Assembly: GCA_012932865.1 (NCBI GenBank)
Contig: SAXG01000024.1
Span: 248,001 to 312,000, forward strand
DNA: 64,000 bases
Reading direction: 5' to 3'
Origin: Amylostereum areolatum
Taxonomy: Eukaryota > Basidiomycota > Agaricomycetes > Russulales > Stereaceae
Shown: in pieces, positions 22,701 through 32,302 of the stretch
Position numbering within the stretch: position 1 is the stretch's first letter
Layout of the letters: every line of letters starts with the position of its first letter
Notes under the pieces: generated by a model
Told to the model about the DNA's origin: nothing
The model's input: the letters and a program-made list of their open reading frames with translations, nothing else
The model's database searches: none
Program-made: the position numbers and the translations under genes

Positions 22701-23678
22701 ACGCCGATTTGATGGATGCCCGTTCTGTCGACCAGGACAAAGATCTTATTTCCGTACCTGTCTCGCTGAGGAATGCTGTCCTCCCCGGAGTACAGGTACG
22801 CTGGCTCGGCGTCGACACCGTCGCCGTCCCAATCGTCGTCTTCGTCGTCGACCTCTTCCACCATCTCCAGTGTGGTGTACGCACCCTCTGGAAGCGCAAT
22901 GTCAGGGCCATGGGGAGATGGCCAAGGCTGGCCATCCGGTCGGAGCGGGGACAGCGTCCCATCCAGTCCACGTGGGCAGCTGTCACGCCAAGTCTCATCG
23001 GGGATCTCAACCGGCGGCGCAGAGCCTCACCGAGGACGCTTCGGGGTCCACTCTGCATCTGCTGCTTCTGTTTCCTTCCTCATCCTGTCCAGTATGGGAT
23101 GACTATTCCCCGGGCTGTCCTCGTTGGCTGGTGCCTCGGTGTTGGGCGAGGTGAACTGGGGAATATTGGTGAAGATTGATAATCTGGCATGAATCTCACC
23201 GAGGGGATGTTCCGTCACCCGTTCAGCGAGTGAGGACGTGGATGGCCCGCCGAGAAGGGGAGAGACGACTCCCCCGGTTCCAATCCAAGATGGTCCTGGA
23301 CCTACCCTGACTCCCATGTAGGTGCCCAGGTGTCTGCGCCCTGCCCTATTGGCGGTGGTCGCCGGCTTGCACAGGGTGCCGACCATGACTGGCCAGTCCA
23401 GGTTGGGTGTCCGGTTGACCGTTATACCTTGGCGACGTTTCCGGCGAACCACCGCGATGACTTCCGCCGGCAGGGCTCTGCCCTTGCCTTTGTCAAGAGC
23501 ACTCGGAGGAGGTGGAGCATCTTGAGACTCTGAGCGCCCCGTCTCCCCTGCCCCTGGAAGTGGCGCATCCTCGCCGAGGCCACTTGGCGGGGGATCTGGA
23601 TTCTCGGTGAGATTGATTTTTGCCTCAAGGTCTGGTGTAGAGAATTCTGCAGGTGCTTCAGTTGTTGCTGTGGTTGCA

Positions 23679-23715
<37 letters not shown>

Positions 23716-24435
23716 CTGCTGCTGTTGCTGTTGCTGTTGTTGTTGCCGGACGTCCTCTCCGGATCGGAGAGGGGTTAAATGCATCGGCATCACAGCTCAG
23801 ACACGCCTCGCCGTGATGTCCGAGGGTAATGTAGACCCCTGCATCTCGAAGCCACGAGTCCTCCCAGAAGCCTGTCTTGTTCCACCACTGCACGCGGTGA
23901 AACGGAAGTCGCCGGTGCTCGTCGGCAAAGCAGGGCTCGCACATGTCTCGCCCCCAGAGACAGTCCTTGCATCACCATTCTGCACCGGCATTCACGCACC
24001 TTGCACACCGGCGACCCCCGATAGGAGCCTCGAGCTCCAGAATACGACAAGAGTAGTCATAGATATGAGGGGTCCAGGCATCCATGACCTGACCGGTAGT
24101 CTAGGGCTGTATTAGTACGATGCAAACACTCTCAGCAAGCTGCACACCTTGCCTACTCTCCTCAGCGGAAGGGCGTCCGGCGTGGGGTCGAAGTCGAGAT
24201 CCGGATTGTAATCCAGGTTCATTGGGGGACTCGGTGGCCGATCATCGAGCACAGGAGGGGCAAGACCCACCAGCATGGGCAGCCCGACGGCGGGGACAAC
24301 TTTTGGAATGGGATCAGATGGCCCTTCGCCGATATGTGTCTTGTACGTTGTGCGGTACCGCCCGTTTTTCCCCCGTCTCGCTACACGTTCGCCTTGAGCA
24401 TATCTGTGGTTTTTTTCCTTTACCATGTTATGCAA
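19713..24435 (-). CDS. KDZ transposase with CxC2 cysteine cluster (10 exons, one in-frame TGA)
   Basis: Ten exons all join in phase: 24435-24157, 24100-23031, 22979-22487, 22431-22247, 22195-22033, 21981-21830, 21781-21035, 20950-20277, 20190-20026, 19975-19713 (introns 48-86 bp), giving 1396 codons. After a variable N-terminus comes the CxC2 cluster associated with KDZ transposases (CARC, CKDC, MCEPC, then HRRLPFHRVQWWN and LGHHG). The core follows: GIHQIGVRPCQC, YPATQSLPRTAFT, ALDGNFHL, TGVVACCCARHGCM, LMYDIMCQYG, HVFGHVNDC, and a helical C-terminal domain. It cuts and moves the element in the nucleus. One TGA at 23974-23972 (codon 136, inside the cysteine cluster, between Trp and Cys-Lys) interrupts an otherwise intact frame. 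Skipping it as an intron would need a 34-bp intron and would remove conserved cysteines, so I read it as a nonsense mutation. Confidence 0.88.
23655..23755 (-). repeat. GCW/CAR trinucleotide microsatellite in the KDZ exon 2
   Basis: A run of GTT/GCT triplets on the plus strand, i.e. AAC/AGC on the minus strand. In the transposase frame it encodes an Ala/Thr tract between the cysteine cluster and the core, a region expected to tolerate length change. Confidence 0.85.
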
Positions 24436-24574
24436 CTATCTAGCGGGATGAGGGAAGAGGTGGGAGGCAGTGAAAAGATGCAGGGCAGGATAATGGGGGG
24501 GTGTGCAATTATCAAGATAGGTAAGCAAGATGCATACTATATACGGTGGTAGCATGATGTTACGTAATGTATGG

Positions 24575-24690
24575 TTACATTATAGAAGTCCCCACTCGGC
24601 GCGCTCGCCGCTCGCAGTACTTTTCGCTCGCCGTACTCATCGCTCGTCACACTCACCGCTCATCGCTCGCCACACTCACCGCTCACCGTA
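24575..24690. repeat. CGCTCGCC minisatellite between TET/JBP and KDZ genes
   Basis: Short imperfect repeats of CGCTCGCCGTACT and CACACTCACCGCTC occupy the space downstream of the dioxygenase stop (24676) and about 150 bp upstream of the KDZ start. They resemble the end motifs of the element (GGTGAGCGG). A regulatory or transposase-binding role is possible but not shown. Confidence 0.55.
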
Positions 24691-26032
24691 CCAGGAACGG
24701 TAGCGCTCAGGTAGCAGCTGAGATAGACTGCTCCACCCGGGGAAGACCACACCGAGATGGCGAAGTACGTTTCGCCGCATGTACCCCGCAATGCAAACCC
24801 TATTCTTCACGGTCGCCGAGACCATATGCAGCGTCGACGACCCACAGAACAGCGCCATGCTACCAGAGAGGTACTGGAATACCACACCGAACGTGGGCAG
24901 GCCGAGGGTGGTGTCGGCATCCCTGCCAAAGGTGGCGAGGTAGTCAAACCACGGGAAGTGGCTGCTCTGGGTGTCACGGTGAGCCGGGGTCTCCCTATTC
25001 ATGATCACCGAGATCACCGGCGTGATAAACGAGAACTGGGCGGCGAGAACCTCGTGCCCCGGGCACTCGGCGAGCTTCAGTAGGACCTGCCGCCCCGCCT
25101 CGAACATATCGGTGTGAGCAATGGCGAGTACGGCGCTGATGATCACGCCGTTCTCAGACATTGTCCCAATAAATTCCTGGCAGCACGGCATGTGTAAGTG
25201 CTTTGAGACGTGCAAATGCTCGTGGGCCTTCTGCGGGACTCCAACACAGTCACCAATGAGCTCTCCGACGAGGTACACGGCAAGATGCCAATCACCTCAT
25301 GACCCTGGGCGAACCAGCCCGGCGAGAGCTCCACTTGTTCGGTGTTGACCCTATCGTCTGGGCCAGGTTCGTTGTACCAGACGCCATCCGACCGCCATTT
25401 GTCGCTGCGAATGATGGTGGTGTGAATTGGCGGAGCCTGCAGCGCTGCGTCCATAATCCCGACCCAGTCTATCACCTCTGCCTGCAGACCGGGGAGTGTT
25501 CACGTCAGCGGGATGTGCTAACCGGTGAGAAGTGTGGCCGGTCGCGACCCCGGAGGACTTACCTGCAGCTCGGGAGACAGTATCTGGGGTAGATACCAAG
25601 TCAGGAGCCTGTCAATGGGGTCGATGATGACGGCGGGGTCGCAGATGGCGAGGGGCGGGTCGAAGGGGGGAAACTGGAGCTTCATGTCCATCTCCTTGAC
25701 CAGCTCCCCACCGTCCTGCCCTCCATGAAGCAGGTCATTGTGGTGCTCCATGACCCAGGGAATCTGGACTGAGCGGGGAGGTTTCAGCAGGGCTCGGTGT
25801 GGGTGCATCTGGACTTACTCGGATTCAGGATGGCGAGCGACATCACAACCGCCATTCTCCTGATCTCGGTGACCGTGCGCAGCAATAGGAGCGGCGAAGG
25901 AGGCAGAACCGGGGGTGGCGGCGAGCCCAGGTGAGCTGCAAGCTCGAGTTTGTAGCAGTCACGCATGAGTGCCGCCGCCGCATCCATAAGATCCAGTGCC
26001 CGCGCTGCATTGAAGAGGTTTCCTGATGCCAT
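24676..26032 (-). CDS. TET/JBP-family 2-oxoglutarate/Fe(II) dioxygenase (4 exons)
   Basis: Exons 26032-25819, 25768-25563, 25481-25296 and 25230-24676 join in phase (introns 50, 81 and 65 bp), giving 386 residues from MASGNLF. The C-terminal half has the double-stranded beta-helix signature of TET/JBP proteins: MNRETPAHRDTQSS with the iron ligands H286 and D288, then a PTFGVVFQY strand, then LHMVSA with the distal His (about H337), and RVCIAGYMRR with the Arg (about R346) that would bind 2-oxoglutarate. The family oxidises 5-methylcytosine or thymine in DNA. It lies head-to-tail upstream of the KDZ transposase, as known for basidiomycete KDZ elements. The reading frame is intact. Substrate is inferred from family only; start could also be 8 or more codons upstream. 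Confidence 0.85.
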
Positions 26033-26800
26033 AGGTGACCGGTGAGTGAAAGACATACAGCGAGAGGGGAAAGGTGGACGGGGTGAAGAAGAGTGACAAG
26101 TGAAGCAAATGAATGGCAGCATTTGCCGCCCATGTTTGTTGTCGTTTGTGCGTGTTGGCCCTGTAGCTGAGATCAAACCATAAATGCCCCAGTATAGCGG
26201 ACAGTACAGGCTGCAGAAAATTGGGACAATTTGAGGACAGCAGAGGCCATGTATGAAGCTGGAGGGGAACGAAACAGTGAGTCGAGTGCAGTGTTACAAT
26301 GCAATCCGCGTTCTGCTTGACGCGTCTGCAGGATCATACTTTCCTCTACAACTTAACCACCTGCCTGGATCTCCACACCTCCCTTTATCACTGTAAGTAT
26401 AAATTTATGTCAGTTATCCACCTAATCTAACCCTCCCGGTGATGTTGTTGACACTCCGGCAAGTTAGAGACTCATTTCTCGATCTCGCCGAGCGTTGCTG
26501 TGCAAGAAATGGTAAATCCAGAGAAACATCGAGGCCGGATGCCTCGCCCACTGCTGGGATGTTAGATCTCGGGGGATCGAAATGTCACCAGGTGCCCTAT
26601 AGCATTGCCATACTCCGATGTATAATTGGTGTATGTGATGATGGTGCATATTGAAGGAGATGAGGATGCGGGGTAGATGCCAGGAAACTGAACATGCAAA
26701 CAGCTGCGCGAGTTCGTTTGGCAGTCTGGATGTTCCCACCTGCTCCACCATCCTCTCTCCTTGTGTTCATCTCACGACATATATCTCATTTTCTCCCCCC
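26033..26800. other. intergenic region between divergent genes
   Basis: Separates the starts of the dioxygenase gene (leftward) and gene h3 (rightward). C/T-rich tracts precede the h3 ATG. No ORF with coding character was seen. Probably holds both promoters. Confidence 0.5.
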
Positions 26801-29800
26801 ATGGCGCACGCGGTTGCCATCCACAACGACCTCCACAAGCCGACCCTCTCGCCACAAGAGGTCATCGGCCTGAAGGATCACATTCACAAGTACGCCGAGC
26901 TCACAGGCGATGCAAGGCAGACCTTTGTCAAGGCCAAATTCAAGGAGCTCTGAATGGCGAGGTACCCTGACTAGAACTGGCAGGCTGAAGACCCCTCCTA
27001 CGAGGACAATCAAGAGTTTCATGATGTTTTAGGGGTGAGTGCTGGGTTGCCTTCTCGATTTCATTGCCTGACCACTCTGCAGACCATGACCGCCTTCTTC
27101 TTCAAACATGGCAAGGTCTACCTGCCTGCCGAGATCATCAAGTTTGGTTGGCGATGGACTGGGCAGGATGTGTTCAACAAGCTCATGCCAGACCAGGTTG
27201 CAGCAGTGCTCAATGAGGTCTCCCCTCCCCCCAAAGGCGAGACGGCGAAGCAGCGACAGGCAAGGCAGTTCATCGCCTGGCGAGGCGCCATCGCCCTTGC
27301 ATTTGGACGGTTGGAGACTGTGGATCAGGCTCTCCTTGAGGCAGAAGCCAAGCGGTGGAATGAGGAGGGGCCGCCGAAGGATGTCGTGCAAAAGTGAGCG
27401 TTTCCCGCCTCGCCGGTGTCCATCTAACCAGGCTATAGGAATGCAGGCAAGAAAATGGAGGCGGCAATGCTGTGGATGAGCAAGTGGGCGGCAAGGGAGT
27501 GCGGGTCATACATCCTGGCTCTCACTGTTGAGCCCAATTCCAACGGCAAGCTCGTCAGCTACAAGTATGTCATCTCCCCTCGCCACACCGTTCGCTCACC
27601 AACTCTGCCCTCACCTCTCGCCTCTCGCCGAACAGGTATGATCTGAGCAAGGACATTGGCCTGACCAAGAAAAAGTTCACTGACACTGTGTCGGTGACTG
27701 CATTGGGTAGTAGTCATCTCGACTTTGTGCAACAGGATCTAGGTGGGTTCAAAGTGAATTGCATTCGGTCCCCGCTGACTTCCCCAGACGACATGACTTC
27801 AAAGCCCGTAGAAAACACGCAGGTGGCGTGGCAAAGCAAGGAAAGCCCGCTGGTGATTGAGACGAGGGAAGGCAAGCTGTACTTTCCGACCCGGGAGTCC
27901 CGCCTCGCCTGGAAGACCCTGAAGCTCGAGGGGAAGAAGAACTACATGCGGCAGCTGTGGAAGGTGGCAATGGGTGAGCGGCATGCTCGTCGGCGGACAC
28001 GGCGAACTGACTTGCCACCAGGCCTGGTCTCGCCGGAGGCAGAAATCATGCCGGGGTGGGCGGATCTCGCCGAGAACATCCACAAGTATCTACCGCTCCA
28101 GTATCGGCAGTGGAAAAAGGAAGATGGCACGCCGTGGACCGATGGGCAGGTCATGGGCGATCCCAGCAAGATGGTCACCGAAGAGCTCAGTGTGGCATTC
28201 CGAGAGCTCCTTCCCCTGGAAGGTGACGTATTTTATTGCCTTGGATACCACAAGGCAGGGTCGGAGCCTATGAACAACCGAGCCTGGGTGTGCAATCCCA
28301 CCGAGGCCGAGGCAGCAAAGGTCGCCCTGCAGCAGGAGAAGCGCAATGAGATCAACACCGCTTGGCGAGCAAAGTACGCGGCGACACAGGTCGCCGCTCA
28401 GGGAGCCAAGGCCGGCACCGGTGATGGGATTCCAGGGAGCCTGGTGCCCACCGGCGGGGACAGGCACTGGCCAGGAAAGAGTCCCTCCGAGGTGGGGCCC
28501 CACTTCCTCGAACGCCTGAAGTACGCTCAGGCTCTCACCGGAAACGACACCAACCTCATTCGGGCGTACAGGGCCCTTCTCGGCATGCCGGTGAGTTGCC
28601 TGCGACAAGCCGACGACTTCTGCGAGGTCTGACATCGCTCGCCGCACAGGAATCAGATTACGACGACATGGTGCAGGAGGTCCTGGGCACGCCGCTCTGG
28701 GCCACCTGGCTGCTGAGTCGGCCATGGATGCCTGCCGAGGTCGCCGACCCCAGCGTGCAGGTGGAGATGACCTTCACTTGGATCGACAGCCAGCCCTGGA
28801 TGGCCGACATCGAGGGAGAGAGAAGGTACGCCGGGTTCAAGACCGCAGAGATGTTCCTGCTTGCCTCAGCAATATATTGCCACAACATGCATGCGGCGAG
28901 CACTCTCAGCAAGAAGGCCCCCCATTTCGCCGCGCCCGAATGGAAAAAGGAGATGTTCAGGTCAAAGCACGTGCCCTTCGCCGAGGGCATTCAAGAGCTG
29001 CACGCCATCTGGATAACATTCGCCGAGACACTCGAGCATATGGCAAAGCAGATGGTTTGGAAAGGACAGCCCCCGCTCTTTCTACAGGGCAAGTCTCAGG
29101 AGGACTATCTCGCCGGGCTCACCGATGAGCCCATCTTCCAGCAGGTTCTCGCCGAGGCGTCCGCACGGAAGGCGAGTCGCTTTCCGCTGACCCACCTGGA
29201 GTTCTCTGACACTCAGTAGGATTTCTACACGCCGGAGGAAGTCCTGGAAGAACGGTCCGCTGAGCTCGGCGAGTTGGGAAGCTGGACGTACCGCTGGGCT
29301 AGCCTGCCCCTTCAGATGCACCAGACCGGCGGAGCCACCTTCTTGCGCAAGTTCACCTGTGGCGATGCATGGCGGGTCGAAGGTCGTTATGGTGGGTGGG
29401 AGCTTGCCAGCCAGAGCCTATTGAGCTTGGGCATTTTTGCCCATGACTGTGGTCTCATCGCCAAGGCCAAAGCCGGTGGGCATCCCGCCGACGACACCCC
29501 CTACTAGGTCTTTGAGTGTTTCGAGTCCACCATTCCGAAGGACTCTGCGCTCAGCAAGCTGCGTCAGGGCTGGGAACTTATGCTCGCCGATCTCCGTTCC
29601 GCTGAGCCCCTCGCCGGGACCGCTCCTCCCGGTGAGAGATCCCTGGTGGACGTTGCCGGTCTTGTTGCCGGGGTTCGGCCAGCAACAAGAGACATTCCCC
29701 AGCTCAGCACACAGCTTCGGCGAGAGGCTCAGGCAAACGACCAGGTCAGGTCCAACTGGGAGGTGAGGAAGGCGACTCGGCGAGGCAGTGAAGAGGATGA

Positions 29801-30527
29801 TGGTGACGACCAGGCCACCGTTGAGGGAAGGCCCTCGGTTGAGCGAGGGAACGGCGACAGTGACAGAGAGGACGTCATGGTGCAGCCTCCTTCGCCGATC
29901 ATGCCGACCATGCACGAGCTGCTCACTGGAGCAGCAAATCCTTCGCCGGCGTTGGGGCCTCCGGCTGTCTCCTTTGCCTTGTTCCTCAACGCTCCGCCGC
30001 TGATTGCGCAGAGGGTGGCAGGTGCTGGCCCAATGGCAAAGAGGAAGAAAGCGCCTGCGAAACAAGGCATGGCGGTGGCGCCCAAAACGCCAAGGACAAA
30101 AAAAGGGGCGGCAGGGCGGAAGAGAAAAAGGGCGGTGACGTCAGATGAAGACACCGGCGAGGACACCGGTAAAGACACCAGTGAAGACGAAGACCCTGCC
30201 AAGGAGGATCCATTGCCTCGGCGACAGACTCGTGCTCGACGGAAGGCGGCCGATGACGTTGCGGAGCCGGAGGACCCTGCCGCCGGAGAGCCCGCCGACG
30301 CTGCCGCCGAAGCCACCGCTGAGCCCCCCGCTCCCAAACAACGTCGCCCGAAGGCAAGGATGGTTCCCATTCGCCGACGACCGCCCCAGCCATCCCCTGA
30401 GACGCAGGCCCCAGTTCCCTCACCCACCAAGGCTAAGCCCAAGCCCAAGCCTAAGCCCAAAGCTGTGCCTCCCTGCCAGCCACTGCCCACACCCGCCGAG
30501 GCCGGTCCAAGCGCAAGGCCTCGCTGA
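26801..30527 (+). pseudogene. large unknown cargo gene h3 with four in-frame stops
   Basis: From the ATG at 26801 a consistent frame runs through exons 26801-27034, 27083-27393, 27439-27564, 27636 onward (small introns near 27740, 27975 and 28591-28649) to 30527, encoding roughly 1,090 residues. The first half contains KHGKVYLPAEIIKFGWRW and FFPTRE-like aromatic, possibly enzymatic segments; the last 200 residues are Pro/Lys/Arg-rich with a KPKPKPKPK tract, as in nuclear DNA-binding tails. I do not recognise the family. Stops interrupt it at 26951 (TGA), 26972 (TAG), 29217 (TAG) and 29505 (TAG), with the same frame continuing after each, and all can be explained by one transition. It may be a KDZ accessory protein. 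Confidence 0.65.
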
Positions 30528-31020
30528 GCCCTCCCCTACCCAGGAAGAGAACTCGGCGAGGTTGAGCGGGTGAGGCCTCGTTCCCCCTTGCATGTAATAC
30601 GTAGTTGCTTCTGCCTTCACTCGCCGAGTACCTCATTAGCATTTGTATACTGTAATATACTCTCACCGACGATCGGTGAAACACATGATCATATTGCTTT
30701 GAGGGAGACAATATCTTCTCGCCGTCAATCGGTGAAAGATCTGATCATACCCTGACTTGAGGGAGAGGATATGTTCCGAGTATGATTCATATACTATAAT
30801 ATATTCTCGCCGGCGACCGGTGAAACACCTCGCCGACAATCGGTGAAACAGGAGATCCTACTCTGCTCGCACAGCACCCTCTTATTTTGGCGAACACCCA
30901 TGTATTGAACATTTTTTAAATAAATAATCATTTTTAATAAATACAGCAGGGGGCAGGAGGGCAGGAGAAGGGGGAGTGTCAGGGGAGTTTGGGACAACAA
31001 TGGGTCAATATGCAAAAAAA
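30528..31020. other. intergenic region with hairpin array and A/T-rich stretch
   Basis: Lies between the converging ends of h3 and h4. It contains the hairpin repeats at 30661-30850 and an A/T-rich segment (30905-30950). No gene. Confidence 0.6.
30661..30852. repeat. array of four CTCGCCGAN3TCGGTGA hairpins
   Basis: Copies begin near 30661, 30717, 30805 and 30829. The first has perfect 7-bp arms TCACCGA and TCGGTGA around a 3-nt loop; the others vary by one or two bases and end in GGTGAAACA or GGTGAAAGA. Between copies 1 and 2 TGATCATA and GAGGGAGA are also repeated. They could act as transcription ends of the two converging genes or as protein-binding sites. Confidence 0.7.
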
Positions 31021-31882
31021 CTACTCGTTAAATGATGCCTCCTCAATCGTTTGCTGGGTGTCTGCGGTCGCTGAGGCTAACCCATAAGCTCTGTTGACGG
31101 CGTCCATAGCGGCGGTGAGTGCCTTGGCCGCTGAGTCCCACACGGCGAGCTGGCCGGCGAGCTCATACGCTTCCCGCATAATCTCCTCCCGCTGCCACCG
31201 GCTCTCCTCGTTCAGCATCGCCTCCGCACCTCGTGGCAGGGGGGGAGCATGGCCCCCTGTCCCCTCCAAGAATGTGAGCCAACTATTCAAGTCGGCGGTC
31301 TCTGCTCGGCGAGAAGTTAGCAAGCGGGGAGTCTCACCACCAAGGCCTTACCAGGATAGCGCACAAGGTGGCCGACCTCGTCAACGAGCGGGGAGGTGTG
31401 TACGGCAACAGCTGAGGCTTCCCCTATACGAAGGCAAAGAAAGGGGATGAGAGATGGGCCGCTCCCGACGAAGACAGCTCGCCGCGTACCTCGTTCGTAG
31501 GGCCGGCGGGGAAGGCGTTCCACCACCCGGTGAACCACATTGTCGCGGGGACTGTACTCCTGATGGAGCTCCAGATCCCAAAATCGGATGGGACGGATAG
31601 GGGGGCGCTCTGGATTGAAGGGTGGGTGAGCTGGGAGGCCATGGGCGATGGTGTCAGTTGGGGCGGTGACGCCTGCTTGATCATCTGCAGTCATTGAGTC
31701 GGCGATATCCTGGGTGCCAGCGGTCACAGTGAGGAGATCGGCGATGGATGGCTGAACATCCATGTCAATCTCTCGGCCCTTTCCTTTCTCCTGGGCTGCA
31801 GGACGGAGGGCGCTGATCGTGTGGTGCTCGCGGAGTTCGTCGCTCTTGCTCTCCACCTCCTTGCCGCTCCCCTCGCCCTCGC
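31021..31882 (-). pseudogene. 3' part of cargo gene h4, cut by gypsy-1
   Basis: From the gypsy border leftward the frame runs through 31490, then exons 31423-31352 and 31301-31021, joined in phase across introns of 66 and 50 bp. It continues the reading frame that ends at 37856 when the gypsy element and one copy of its 5-bp duplication are removed. The product part is acidic and Ser-rich at first, then has an amphipathic helical C-terminus (NEESRWQREEIMREAYELAG) suggestive of a coiled coil. No known domain. Confidence 0.65.
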
Positions 31883-32302
31883 TGTCAGAAACGCAGTTTA
31901 TGAGACCAATGAATCGCCTAAGTCGCGACGATGGGAGGAGCGAGAAGAAAATAGATTCGAGAGTGCCGGGGTCTAGGGTAGTGCAACGTGCGCTACAGTA
32001 CCGTATGACGAGATGGACAGTCTAGGGAAAAGGGAAGAGAAACACTGTCCTTATATACAAGTGGGAACGATGGTGCGATGCAATGCAATAGTGGTGCGAG
32101 CGGGGGGAACAATAGGAAAGGAGTCATGGGGCGGAGGACAAAGGTCCGGAGCAGTGATGTCATAGATAAGGATGCAGAACCCCGCTCGGGAGTCCGGGCA
32201 ATGACGTCGTTGAAGCATGTGATGCAAGGGAAAGTCATGTGCCGTGACACGTCGTGTGTACGAGGTCTGCAAACGAAGAGAGAAATGGAGCGATCCATGA
32301 CA
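31883..32302 (-). repeat. gypsy-1 3' LTR
   Basis: TGTCA...TGACA, 420 bp. A TATA box (GTATATAAGG) is on the minus strand near 32060. The polypurine tract AAAGGGGGGGTAA (minus strand, 32315-32303) borders it. The pol frame runs 68 bp into this LTR before its stop at 32235. Confidence 0.95.

Noticed and set aside
23422..23816. Poly-Gln or poly-Ala protein on either strand over the trinucleotide repeat
   Set aside because: The frame that fits the KDZ exon explains the region; the others are by-products of the repeat.
23960..23995. Intron removing the TGA in the KDZ gene
   Set aside because: The only donor-acceptor pair gives 34 bp, shorter than any other intron here, and would delete conserved cysteines.
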